Below are positions 33,952 to 45,309 of a DNA stretch of 64,000 nucleotides, in pieces; position 1 is the first letter of the stretch, and each line of letters begins with the position of its first letter. Both the position numbers and the translations under genes were made by a program. Source of the stretch: Otatea glauca (Eukaryota; Streptophyta; Magnoliopsida; Poales; Poaceae); assembly GCA_036346275.1 (NCBI GenBank), contig CM070723.1, forward strand, positions 51,414,743-51,478,742, in the 5' to 3' direction. The notes under the pieces are model-generated. The model saw nothing but the letters and a program-made list of their open reading frames with translations. It was not told the origin of the DNA and ran no database searches.

Positions 33952-34396
33952 ACCAGCCCCCGAGGCTCAAGAAGCGGTCTGAGACACTAGGCGCTCTTGA
34001 GTCTGATGTCTTGTTCGAAGAGGGATTCCCCCATCGGGACACATACTTGGACTTTGCCGTTTTGTTTTCCCGGACGGGCCCAGGAAGCCCAGGGGCCTCG
34101 TGGACGGGGAAGTTGAAGGAATGGGGTCTGTCGGATGCGTGGAGGGACGCGCCCGTACGGGGGTTTTGAAAGGCCCCTGACATCTCGGCTTCTGTCCGCC
34201 GGCTACGAGCGCGCCTTTTGAGGTGATGGTGGCGCCGGTAGATGAGGCGTCTTTTAAAACCAGAGGGGTCTTACTCTTTAGGATTTCACTTCCCGTTTCT
34301 CGTGCCTTTGCCTTCTTCCTCCTTGTCCCTTTACGTTGACACCTTCTAGCCCCTGATTGCGACCCCGCTCTCCCCCTCCCTTTTGACCTTGACTCT

Positions 34397-37259
34397 ATGG
34401 CGAAGTTTGGGAGGAGCACACTCACCGCAGAACGGATGAGGGAGATGGAGAAAGTGCCGCGACCTCGGGATGACGAGATCGTGAGCACGGAGCAGTACAT
34501 GCTCTTTGGGCTGCGGACCCCGGAAAGTGACTTCTTGGCTGCGGTCATTGCGCAGTGCGAGGTCGAACTCGTGAACCTGGTGCCGAATTCCCTTCTTCTC
34601 CTTTTCGTTTTCGCACATCTTTGCGAGGGGTTCCTTGGCAGGCTCCCTACCCCCTCGCTTTTCTTCCGTTTTTACTCCCTATCCCGCACCGCGAAAGACC
34701 CCATCGTCGGGTGCCTCTATTTCTGGCTGCGGGCAGGACTCCCTTGCACCTTTCTCCAAATCCCGACCCGGGACTCGATCGGGCCGTGGGTGGAAAAATG
34801 GTTTTATTTGAAGAAGGGCGAGGGAGGTGGGCTTGCTTATAACGGCGCGCCATGGCCGAAGGAAGCGGAGACCCACGAGCCGCAGGACTCGGTGGACGAC
34901 GAGTGGCCGCCTTCATCCGCACATGCGCCATGCGGGCAGCAAAGGCGAGCGGTCGTTTACGACTACTGCGGAATCGGGTGCTCCCTCTACCGAGGAGGTT
35001 GCACCCTTTCTTTGAGATCACCGGGAGGTGCGACGCCACCCGGGAAAGTCACGAGGGTAAGTGTTGTCCGATCTCAGATCCTTTCGGACCTTGGTCGGAG
35101 TTCCCTTATCTCCTGACGCTTTATTCCTGATCTCGCAGCACCGAGGTCGGCATGGGTCGCTTCGAGGATGCAGGAGATCTTCGGGAAGGCCGCCAACTCC
35201 TTCGACCTCGGCGGCAACGTCCCCAAGAACATCCTGGGGCGTGGCAGCGAGGTAAAAGCCTTTCACCTTGGTCCTTACTTTGGGCGCTCGAACTCGGATG
35301 CTTATTGTGGCGAGCTCGTGTAGGCAACCAAAGAGCTCTGGGGTACGGCCAAGCAGTTGCTACCGTTTACTGGCCTGATCAAAGGCAAGAGGGGGGCAAG
35401 AAGCTGGCCTTCGACGCCCCAAAGCAAATCGCCGAGAAGCCCCACGTCGAGTGGGGCGACCGGGACGTGGTGAGTTTAGACCCCCAGAGCTCAGGGGTAC
35501 CCGGGTTCGAGCTTGATGCCGTCGGGCCACTTTTTTCTTTTTCTTCTTTTTGGTTCACCCGCTAACCCTCGCTTTCGTTCAGCAACAAGAGGCGGCTTCG
35601 GCCGCAAGAGCCCTGACGCAATGAGCGAACGGGTTCGGCGACAAGCTCCAGGAAGCCCTCCACGCTGCCGAGGAGCGGTCACGCCGTGCACGGCCCCATA
35701 CATTTTTTCGTCATCCCACCCCATCGCGGCGTTCAAGGCGTCCGAGGGTACCGACCTTTCGTGGTCGAGGCGGCCGGGAGGAGGATTATGAGGATGATTA
35801 CCGCCTCGTGCCCACGACCAAGAAGCGCGCGGATCTTTGCCCCGCCCCCGGAGAGGATGAAGCGCCGAGGAGGTTGGTTAAGCGCCACGACCAAGGACGT
35901 CGTGATTGGGGTCTTCTTTGCCGGAGCACCGTGGCGAAGGGGCCGCAATGAGGGTGGCGTCGTCGTTGCGCCCCGTGGGGCGTCCGAGTGGAGTCCTCGA
36001 AAGCGGAGAGCGAATCGCCCGCAGTGGGGGCGATAAGAAGGCGAGGTTGCCGCGCGTCCGTTCGGCGCGGTAAGTTCCCCCCCGTTTCTTAACTTCGTGG
36101 TGGTGGGGCCGACTGAGCATCTTTTGATAATTTGCCGCGTGCAGCTCATACACCGGGGCGGTCGTGGCACCGGTCCAACGTCCGACCCCGGTGCCTCCGA
36201 CCGGGGCGCTTTCGGTTGTTGCGCCCGTGATCGAGGGCGGTGTTGCCGCCGTGCCCCGGGTGGAGCCGTCCACCTTCGGCGAGCCGAGGACCCTTTCCGC
36301 AATCGAGGGCGGCCAGGGGGCCGTCGAGCCACTCGCCGGCCCAGAGGGTCCAGCCGCCATTGCTGTGGCCGAAGTGGATCTCCCGGTCCCGAAGTGCCGC
36401 CGTCGCTACGGGCGGCGAGGCCGCCGGGATGTAACCGCGGCGTCGCCCGAAATTCCGATGGCGTTGTCGACTTGTCTTCGCTGGAGGACCGGTTAGTGGA
36501 GGTAAGATCGATCGTGGCGTCACCTCCTCCTTCCCTCCCTTTTCTTAGTGGTCATGGTGGGTTTTTCTTTGCCTTCGCAGGGTCTGCGGCTGGTTTCCCG
36601 GGGGTACAACATTGCGCGCGAACACGTGCTCGCCTTCCGGCCCTTATGCGGCGTCCTCGAAATCAATCAGAGGGACATCGCCGAGCTAGAAGCCACCGTG
36701 TCGCGCAGCCAAGAGGAAGTCTCGCGCCTAAAGGAGGCCCAGGCCCTCGAGCTTGCGCGGGCTGTCGAGGCCGAGCGGGCGTGGCCCAGGAGGTATACGC
36801 CATAGCGCTCTCCGAAGCCATCAAGGGGGAGCGGAGGAGGCGGAGAGACCCTTGCCCGGTCCGTCGAGGCGCAGGGGCGTCTTTGACGAGGACCGCGCGA
36901 GCACGTCGACGGAGATCCAGCGCCTCAAGCTCGAGATCTCCGGCCTTCGCTTCGAGGCAGTCGCACGGCGAGGGGGGCCCTCCTCCGAGCTCGAGGCCAA
37001 AGCGGCCGAGCTCGAGAAGACGGTCGCGGGGTTGAAGACGAGGGCCACTGGAGCAGAAACCAAGGTGGCTGAGGCTGAGGCCAGGAATGCTAGTCTTGGA
37101 GAGAAGCTGGCGCAAGTGGCTCGGGCCGGGAAAGACGCCTTGGCCCAGCTCCAAGGCGACCGCGACCGGATTGACAAGGCCGAATCCGAGGTCCTCGCAC
37201 TGCGGCGGAGGGTTTTCGACCTTGAACGGAAAAAACTCGCCCGAGACATGTCTCTGTAA
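34397..37259 (+). pseudogene. Antisense ORF (aORF) of element A, gypsy-type transposon domain plus coiled coil
   Basis: It lies between integrase and the 3' LTR, on the strand opposite gag-pol, where Tat-group elements carry an extra ORF. The first frame (ATG 34397, 239 codons) has the putative gypsy-type transposon domain at about residues 20-150, with the LVNLVPNSLLLLFVFAHLCE and FFRFYSL core. Later frames contain TKELWGTAKQLLPFTGLIKG near 35325, and the end (36548-37259) is a long Ala/Glu/Lys heptad region, a likely coiled coil, closing with KLARDMSL and TAA. Frames shift several times; short introns between 35050 and 36600 are likely as well. Its function is unknown in the family. It has no similarity I can see to a retroviral protein. 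Confidence 0.75.
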
Positions 37260-37529
37260 ACTTTAAAGTTAGCGGATGGGTCCGGGGGCGAAAGATTCCC
37301 CCTTGTAAAGGTAAAACAACTTTATGCTAAGTTTTATAGAGTTGTGTTTCTTTGGAGGACTTAGCTTATTTGCCGGTCTGTGCCGCCACTGTGTACCTTG
37401 TACGGGCTATTTCTTGGAAGGGTCGAACAGTACTAGATACGTGGCGCGTGGCGAGCAAGTTCCCGCGGACCCTCGCAACGAGGCCTACCGCCTTTCGCCC
37501 GAATTACCCAGCTTAGGTTGACAGAGTTG

Positions 37530-38300
37530 TCTGATGCCCGATGTTGATTCAACCGAGGCCTCGCCCGAAATCACTCGGGCCCGGGCACGACTCGGGTTGA
37601 CATGTCTTGATAATTTGGCTGCGGGGAATAAGTCGGCTTGTTGCGGCAAAGCGACTTATTGCAACCGAGATCATCCCTGGTGGTAGTCTTAGGGGTCGCG
37701 GCCTCCGGGTCTGGAAATGTCATCGGGCCCGGGGCGCTTCTTGAGGACGTTCACCGGTCGGTAACACAGGGGAATAGCCGGCTTACTCCGATAAGGATCG
37801 TTTTACTGCGGCCTCCGAGCCCGGGAATGCATCGGGCTCGGGATGTTGGCATCCCTGAGGCGAACCCGAAGAACGTGGTCCCCACCGAGGCCTCGCCTGG
37901 CAGTACTCAGGTTTGGGCACAACTCGGACTGGTCGGCCTGGGATAGCTCAGGCTGGACCAGATTTTAGGCCTTGGGTCGACTCGCGAGCTCGGGAATGCA
38001 TCGAGCTGGCAAGACCCCTCGGAGGGCGGTTTAGAGATTCGAACACGCCACCCGCCCGGGAAAGGTCGGCAGAACGACAGAGTCATCCCGGTGGTGAATC
38101 CCAAGCTGCGACCTCCGAGCACGGGAAAAGTCATCAGGCTCGGGGCGCCCTCTGAGAACGTTCAATGGTTGGCAACACGGAGGGATGGCCGGCCTACCCC
38201 GATAATGATCGCCTTACCGTGGCCCCGATCCAGGAATGCCCGTGCCCGGTTGTTCATCCCCGAGGCGAACCTAGAAAGCGTGACCCGAGCCGCAAGAAAG
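37530..38300. repeat. Element A spacer with ~0.4-kb imperfect tandem duplication
   Basis: Between the aORF and integrase, the phrase TCATCCC.GGTGGT, CCTCCG..C.GG.AA..TCATC and GAGGCGAACC recur with a period near 410 bp (37671 and 38082; 37701 and 38111). The copies differ by substitutions and indels. Tandem repeats in this position are known for Tat-type elements. Confidence 0.65.
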
Positions 38301-38689
38301 AACACGCATGGGCGCCCGAGGCCGAGCCCGCCGCGTGGCCTTATGGTTGCCCTTATAGCCACACCGCGACATCGGGCCCGGGCGTTCTAAGAAGAAATTA
38401 CTTTGGTTAAAAAAGGACGGACGAGGCGCCGCGTCAGGGCCTTTAAGATGGCGCGACTTTCGACCAGAAGGAATCGCAACTTAGGGTCGTGTGGAACACC
38501 AACCCTTCTACAAATCGAAAGAGATTAGCACGAAATCGGAAGAAAACTTTACTATGGCCACGAACACGGGCGGACGAGGATGGCAACACGAGAGCCTTGG
38601 GCATGCCCCGGCGCTAGAATCGAATCTGAGGCGAACACGGCAACAAAGAAAGAGGCACCTTAACTTAACGACGGCGAAAGAGGAGCGCT

Positions 38690-39575
38690 AGGCGTAGAAC
38701 TTCGGAGCGGCCTACATTCCACGAGCTCGCGAGCTCCTCGCCATCGGGGACCGCCAGACGGTAAGCTCAGCGGCTTGTTGAGATGACTCGAAGGGGCCTC
38801 CCACACGGGGCGGCTTATTGGTGTGGGAGCGATCTTGGATCCGTCGTGGACCAGTCCCCGACGCGAAGCCCCAGGTCGAGACGGCTTGAGCACCATGTCT
38901 GCGGAGATCTTGCAGGTGTAGCGCGCGCCCGCGCAGGCCTTGCCGCACCTTACTTCTTCCGCCAAGGCAAGGTCGAGGGACCGCTCTTGCTCGAGGTCGA
39001 CATGGTCGACCGAGCTCGTCCTAGTGGAATGGAGCGCGACCTCGGGTGGCAGGACAGCCTTGGCCCCGAAGACGAGCTGGAAAGGGCTTGTCCCCATTGC
39101 CGGTGGTCGAGTGCGGACGATGCACCAAAGGATCGCGGAGTTCATCCACCCATGCCCGGCCGCGGCGACCGAGCTCGTCGAAGACTCGCTTCTTGAGCCC
39201 TTGGATGAGCTGCCCATTGGCGCGCTCGGCCGCCCCGTTGCTCTGGGGGTGGCTCACCGAGGCATAGCAGACCTTGGTCCTCATATCTGTGCTGAACTCT
39301 TGGAACAGCTCGCTGGTGAACTGCGTTCCGTTGTCGGTGATGATCCTACAAGGGACTCCGTACCTTGTGACCACAAAGGAACGGAAGAACCTTACCGCGG
39401 CCTTGGCGGTGATAGTGGAGACCGGTTCTGCTTCGATCCATTTTGAAAAGGTGTCGATCGCCACAAATAGGAACTTCTTCCCCCCGACCGACCTCGGGAA
39501 GGGACCTAGAATGTCGAGGCCCCACGTTGAGAATGGCTAGGCGAGGGGAATGGTCTGCAGGGCGTAGGCCGGTTG
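38690..39575 (-). pseudogene. Element A integrase, downstream part
   Basis: Immediately left of the element B insertion, the minus strand continues the integrase: QPAYALQTIPLA, then FSTWGLDILGPFPR. The core has the catalytic triad in place: Asp in AIDTFSKWIEAEPV, Asp in IITDNGTQF, Glu in NGAAERANGQL. It is readable to about 39020; further left the frame shifts and only fragments of the C-terminal part (DMVLK, APSS) can be followed to about 38690. The upstream part of the same protein lies at 48482-49421. Both the insertion and the frameshifts disable it. Confidence 0.85.
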
Positions 39576-39580
39576 CCTTA
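39576..39580. other. Element B target duplication, left copy (CCTTA)
   Basis: CCTTA precedes the left LTR and is repeated at 48477-48481 after the right LTR. Removing element B and one copy restores element A's integrase frame across ...ARKVR|QPAYA..., which independently confirms both borders. Confidence 0.95.
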
Positions 39581-40457
39581 TGACGAATACTAATAACAGG
39601 GGTACCCCAACGGCCCGAAGCGATGAGCCAGCGGCCTCAAGCACATCTCCAGCCCAACAGGCCGCGCCCGGCCCGCCACCGACCGAATCGCCTGCGAGAC
39701 CACACAAGACATCCGCTCCCGACCGGCCAGGGGAAGCGACTCGGCCGGACGGCCCCGACCCCCTTGGCGGCGGGATCCCCGACTCGACCGAACCAAGGTG
39801 GCGGACGCGAGGGCAGCGTGTCGGGGCCCTCATCGACCTACCGCCACGTACCCCACGAACGAGGTCAATCGGAGTGACTATACAAGGGCAGGTGGCTCCT
39901 TCCCAAGAAGGTTTGGTGACTGCTGAAGTCAAAGCCTCGACCCATCAACCGGGCCACGTCTGATCGAGCGCCGCGCTCCTCCCGAGGTAGCACCAACGTC
40001 ACGCACCGCAACGTCAGCATTCGTAAGGACAACAGAGGGCAAGTACGCTATTTCCCGGGGAATACCTAACCTCCCTGACCACCAAGGCAACCGACCCAGC
40101 ATGGGCAAGACGTGTGGCGACTAGTCCACAGGACGAAGGACCGGAGCTCCTAGCATAGGTCGCCTCGCCCTTCCCCCGACTCTCGATGTAACCTGCCCCT
40201 TCCTTCTGTATAAAAGGAGGCAGGACTAACGATTCTACACGAACGAACACATGAGAACACGAGGAGACTAAGTCATTTAGCGCCCTCATCTGTAAAACAT
40301 TGTGCAAAGCAATACAATACCGCCATCCGAACTGGAGTAGGGACTTTTCAGCCCGAACCAGTATACATCTTGGACTCTCGAGTCTAACCATTCAGGGAGT
40401 GGAACGAGCGACCCCTTAGACTTACAAATTTACTTGCCGGTGCTCGAAACGCCAACA
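39581..40457 (+). repeat. Element B 5' LTR (877 bp)
   Basis: Begins TGACGAATAC and ends CGAAACGCCAACA. The TATA box (TATAAAA) is at 40209-40215. Compared with the 3' LTR, the last 250 bp are almost identical, while the GC-rich part (39740-39960) differs by several single-base gaps in C or G runs. Confidence 0.92.
40192..40224 (+). promoter_or_regulatory. LTR B promoter module with TATA box
   Basis: CCTGCCCC and GGCAGG arms flank TATAAAA at 40209-40215. The second copy is at about 48211-48243. Transcription of the retroelement RNA should start about 30 bp downstream. Confidence 0.7.
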
Positions 40458-40459
40458 GT

Positions 40460-40477
40460 TGGCGCGCCAGGTAGGGG
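40460..40477 (+). promoter_or_regulatory. Primer-binding site of element B
   Basis: TGGCGCGCCAGGTAGGGG lies two bases after the LTR end; TGG matches the complement of a tRNA 3' CCA. The tRNA species was not determined. Confidence 0.75.
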
Positions 40478-40499
40478 GCTTCGCGCGTCTTCGTCACCA

Positions 40500-42440
40500 T
40501 CTCCGGATTCCGTTTGTCTCCCTGATGGCATCCACCCACTGCGACGGCATGATCATGGCGGGGCGGATCCGCCGGCTCCTTGACTTCGCCGTCACCCGGC
40601 GGGAGGGCTCACGCTTCGTCCCAGCGCCTCCGAGGACAGCGCCCGGCGAGAGCGTGGCGTCCTCTCCGGCGACCGCTAAGCTCCGGCAGGGCGCCCTGCG
40701 ATCCCCGGCCGGAACCCGAAGTGCTCCGCCACGTCTGGCGAAAACTCCGTGGGCGAGCGGTGACCATGTCACCCCGTAGGCTTCGCAACTTGTGGCGATG
40801 GTCGGCTACATGCCGGCCTCCATCCACGAGCTTTGGAAGACTCTTCCACCATGACTCGGCTTCGACACGGAGTACCACGCCGCGGCGGCACTCGCGAGTG
40901 CAACATGGCGAACACGATCGACTTAATCATAACCCCGCGATTCACGGGGTCCCCATCCCGCGCGACCGAGGCGCAGAGAGGAACACCTGCGATCATCTTC
41001 GAACGCGCTCAAGCCCGTCGTCGCGAACTCCGCCGACAACGTGAAGAGTCGGATAGGCAAAGGGTCGAGCTCGACCAACTCGAGCCAACACAGAGCGGGA
41101 TGAGCCAGCGACTCAGCAGTGCCGGCGACGCGCACGGACGCGCTGTCGGGCACACCACAAGCCGGCGGAAGAATCGCGGTCCTCGGTTCTTCCCCATGCA
41201 AGCCAAAGCGTGGCGCGGCGCAATCTTTGCCGAGGCCTCCCGAGCCGACCGACCGGAGGCCAAGGCCACTATCAAAACCTCTGGGGAAATTTGGTAGAGC
41301 GCGCGGCCGTCGACACATGCACGCCTCCGGCTCCTATCGCTCGAGCCACCTCGGTCACGGGCCCGATCAAGACGGAGGCCGGTTGGGTCCGCACGAGCGC
41401 GCCGCATCATGAGCCACACCAGCCTCGCGCACCGGTCGCGCCAGCCCTCGGTGATGTTTCGACATTCGCGCCCGGCACCGGGCGCGAAGAAAGATGGCGG
41501 AGGAGGCCGCCCGCTCATGAATTGCGGCGGCGGACACCACCACCGCGGCCCGAGCCCCGCGGTCTGGATCATGGCGTTACGCGAGGATCCGCCAGCGGAC
41601 TTCCTGCCGGTCTGAGCACCTACCAACATCGCCAAATACACCGGGCCACAAACCCGGTATGCGCTCTCAAGATTACCGGCTCGCATGCGGGCGGGAGGAG
41701 TAACGGATGACCTCTTCATCATCCAAGACCTTCCCATCTACCTCGCGGACTCGGCCGAGCACGCTCGATACTTGCCCGCCAAAACCATCGAGAACTGGAC
41801 CGACTTGAAGACCCTCTTCGTCGGCAACTTCGAGGCACTTACAAGCGCCACGAAACTCCTGACTGAAGGTCGCAAGCGACGACCAGGAAACCCTCGGGAC
41901 TACATCCGGCGGTTTTCCGCCCGGTTACAACGAGCTCCCGACATCTCCGCCGCCGATGTTGTGGGAGCATTCATCTGGCACCTCTGCAAGGCCTTGGTAC
42001 ACAAACTAGGTTGCCTCAAGCCCGGAACTACCAAGGAGCTCCTCGATATCGCCACCAACCACGTCTCGGCGAGGAGGTGTGGGAGCCATCTTTGAGGAGG
42101 AAAGGCCCAGCTAGAATCGGCGTCCACATCGGGTCCTTCCGGCCGCTCGGACAAGCAGGCGGCACGGAAGCAGATCCGCGAGACCCAAGTGGTCGCCACG
42201 TCGACCGCCATACCAAGCGGCGAGTGCGACCGACCGTCGTGCCCGACCACTTCGAGAAGTTGATGGACGGCCCGTGCCCAAACCACGTGTTCTCCGTCAA
42301 GCACAAGTACCGGGACTGCGAGGTCCTGAGGCGTTACCTCTCCAGCATCCCCACAACGCCGCGTGGCAAGGGGAAGAAGCCTGCTGCGACCCCGCGGCCC
42401 GCAGAGAAAAAGGCAGACAACGAGTTCCCTGAACCCGACG
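40500..42440 (+). pseudogene. Element B gag
   Basis: The N-terminal half is spread over several frames. The structural core is clear at 41685-42095: DDLFIIQDLPIYLADSAEHARYLP, WTDLKTLFVGNFEA, RDYIRRFSARLQRAPDI, then ADVVGAFIWHLCKALVHKLG and TTKELLDIATNH, the order of the Retrotrans_gag domain. The expected GEEAVGAIF follows but one base out of frame. At 42235-42330 a DHFEKLMDGPCPNHVFSVKHKYRDC segment resembles the zinc-knuckle-like region of this lineage. Gag would form the particle. It is inactive because of frameshifts. Confidence 0.8.
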
Positions 42441-42559
42441 GCTTCCTCATGATCTTTGGAGGACCGGCCTGCTATGCCGACAAGCGTCGGCTCAAGCTCG
42501 CTTATCGCGAGGTCCACACCGTCGCGTCATGCGTCCCCCAATACCTCCATTGGTCAGAG

Positions 42560-42870
42560 CTCCCGATCACCTTTGATCGGACCGATCACCCCGACCACGT
42601 TCCACAGCCGGGGAGATACCCCCTGGTGGTCAGCCCCGTCGTGGGGAAGAACCGCCTCTCAAAGGTGCTGATGGACGGAGGCAGCGGCCTCAACATCCTC
42701 TACGTCGAGGCGGCTCGGCGCTATGGGGTCCCGCGCTCAACCCTCCGACCCGGCAAAGCGCCTTTCCATGACATCATTCTGGCGGCGAGCCCATCCACTC
42801 AGGCGGATCGACCGCCTGCTACCTTTGGGGCCGGAAACTTCCGCACCGAGACCCTCACTTTGAGGTCGTG
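42560..42870 (+). pseudogene. Element B aspartic protease
   Basis: In the 42011-42970 frame, PLVVSPVVG, KVLMDGGSGLNILY (active-site Asp-Gly-Gly in the form usual for Tat elements) and the RPGKAPFHDI segment mark the retroelement protease that cleaves the polyprotein. The match continues to ETLTL near 42855, then the frame is lost. Joined to the gag C-terminus in one frame. Confidence 0.75.
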
Positions 42871-43417
42871 GATTTCCGGTTCTTACCATGCCATCTGGGA
42901 AGGCCGTGTTACGCCAAGTTCATGGCGGTCCCGATTATGCCTACCTCAGTCAAGATGCCCGGACCCGTGAGTCATCACGTGGCATCGACCTTCGGCTGCC
43001 TACAATCTGCGAGCGTAGCGATTGTGAGCTCGCCTCGGCAGTCATCGCATCTGCCGAGCTCGACAAACTCCGGAGGGAAGCCTCTGAGTCCGTCCCTGAA
43101 TCCAGCAAGTCAGGGGCGGGCTCCTTCAAATCCGTCGAGGACACGAAGGAGGTCGCGGTCGATCCCTGTGATCCGACCAAGACCGTGCGGGTCAGAGCCA
43201 TGCTCCCCGCCAAATAGGAAAGCGCGCTCGTCGACTTCCTCGCACCAACAAAGACGTCTTCGCTGGAGGTCCTCCGACATGCGGGCATTCAAAGGAAGTC
43301 GCCGAGCACTCCTTAAGCATCCGACCGGGCTCAAAACCGGTCGCCAGCCTGCGCCCGCTTTGCGAGGAAAGGCGCGGGATCATAGGGAGAGATCGCCAAA
43401 CTTACGGCTGCGGGGTT

Positions 43418-43951
43418 TATAAAGAGGTGCGCCACCCCGAGTGGCTAGCCAACCATGCTTGTAAAAAAGAAAAATGGGCAATGGAGGATGTCGTTGACTA
43501 TACGAGTCTCAACAAAGCGTGTCCCAAGGACCCGTTTCCTTTGCCCCGCATCGACCAAGTCATCGACTCCACCGCAGGGTGCGAGTCCCTCTCTTTTCTG
43601 GATGCCTACTCGGGCTACCACCAGATTGCGCTAGAGGAGTCCGACCAGCTCGCGACTTCCTTCATTACTCCGTTCGGCTCATTCTGCTACGTTACAATGT
43701 CGTTCGGCCTAAAGAACGCGGGCGCTACATACCAGCGATGTATGCAAACGTGCTTCAATGACCAGATCGGCCGTAACGTTGAGGCGTATGTCGACGATAT
43801 TGTCGTAAAGACCAAGAAGGCCGATGACCTTATCCCCGACCTGGAAGAGACCTTCGCGAACCTTCGACGATTCCGCATAAAGCTCAATCCCGAGAAATGC
43901 GTCTTCGGGGTCCCCAAAGGGAAGCTCCTTGGCTTCATTGTCTCCGAGTGA
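43418..43951 (+). pseudogene. Element B reverse transcriptase
   Basis: A 174-codon frame from 43427 covers the RT fingers and palm: VRHPEWLAN, DYTSLNKACPKDPFPLPRID, SFLDAYSGYHQI (first catalytic Asp), FGLKNAGATYQR, and EAYVDDIVVK (YVDD at 43787), ending LGFIVSE and stop. In relatives that stop is absent (the frame runs on into the RT thumb). Near 43465 KKKNGKWRMCV is replaced by KKEKWAMEDVV because of two compensating indels. The polymerase core is therefore largely conserved but not usable as it stands. Confidence 0.85.
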
Positions 43952-44589
43952 GGCATCGAGGCCAACCAGGAGAAGATATCGGCGATCGCAAGGATGGGCC
44001 CAATCAGCAACCTCAAAGCGGTCGGTGGCCGGATGCTCGGCGGCTTTGAGCCGTTCGTGTCTCGCCTCAAGCGCGGAATGCCACTCTGAGCTACTCAAGA
44101 GATCCGGCCGCAATTTGGACCGGAGGCTCGGAGGCCCTCACCCGCTTGAAGGCCTTCTGTCCTCGCCTCGATCTGGTCGCCCGGCACCAGTGAACGGCTG
44201 TTTCTCTACATCGCGCCACTACCCAAGTCGTCAGTAGCGGCCCTCGTGGTGGAGCGAAGGAAGAAGGCCGCGAACTCAAGGTACAACGGCGGTTTACTTC
44301 ATTAGCGAGGTTCTTTTGAGTCCAAGACTCGGTACCACAGTGCGAAGCTACTCTCTGCGGTGCTCATTGCGAAGAGAAAGCTCGTCCACTACTTGATCGG
44401 CACACCATCAACGTGGTGACCACGTCCCGCTTCGGCGAGATCGTCGCAACCGCGACGCCTCGGAAGGATAGCCAAGTGGGCGCTCGAGCTCGGCCCGCCA
44501 CGGCATCACATCGTCCTCGGACGGCGATCAAATCGCGAGCCCTAGCCGACTTCATCGCCGAGTGGACAAGCCTGTGCACCACGGTGATC

Positions 44590-44960
44590 GAAGACCCGAG
44601 CTTTGGACAATGTACTTCGATGGGTCTTACAACAAGAATGGCGCGGCGCGGAGTCGCTATCATCATCTCCCGCTCGGGAGCGAGCTTGATGCGCCATCGG
44701 CTGTTTTTCGACGCCACCAACAACGTCGCCGAGTACGAGGCCCTTGTCAGCGGTCTCGGATCGTTTGCCGACCTCGGTGCTCGCCGACTCTCGTCCACGG
44801 GACTCCAAGCTTGTCGTCGACCAGGTCATGAAGGCCGCGGGCCAGAGACGCGCCGTATGGCCGTCTTGTCGAGAAGTCGCGCGGGCTCGAAGAGCGGTTC
44901 AAGGGCTTCGAGCTTCACCATAGCTACCGACGCTACAATAGCGGCGCAGGCTACCTAGCC
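44590..44960 (+). pseudogene. Element B RNase H (RVT_3-like)
   Basis: MYFDGSYNKNGA at 44610 gives the first catalytic Asp; RLFFDATNNVAEYEAL near 44700 gives the Glu region; DLGARRL and SKLVVDQV-like pieces follow in shifted frames. At least six one-base differences from the expected frame occur in 350 bp. The DGS...NNAAEYEAL pattern is that of the second, archaeal-type RNase H of the Tat group. Confidence 0.7.
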
Positions 44961-45309
44961 AATCGGCCTCCAGCAGAGCGGTCCCGCCGGATCTTCGTCT
45001 GCGACCTCTGCGACCTTCCATCGGTGGGCGGTGGCGGCGGTCCCCGACCTACCTAGCACGGTCGCCCGGCCGCTTGTGGCCGGGCGTGAACTTGGCTGGG
45101 TCGAGCCGCGGCGTGCTAGCGACCGAGTCCGACCGGAAAGCCCTTCATAGATCGTTTGTGGACGGGTCACTTCCCCGACCGACCGAGGCCCGCACCTCGC
45201 CCCGGGCAAAGTCTTTCGTCTGGTCGGCCTGACCTTTACAAAAGGAGCCCCTCCAGGGTCCTCCAAAAGTGCATCTGGTGACCAAGGAAACAAGCTGACG
45301 GGCGACATA

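Noticed and set aside
33492..33982. Repetitive-protein ORFs with ten-residue repeats
   Set aside because: They arise from the 30-bp and 50-bp VNTRs of the LTR.
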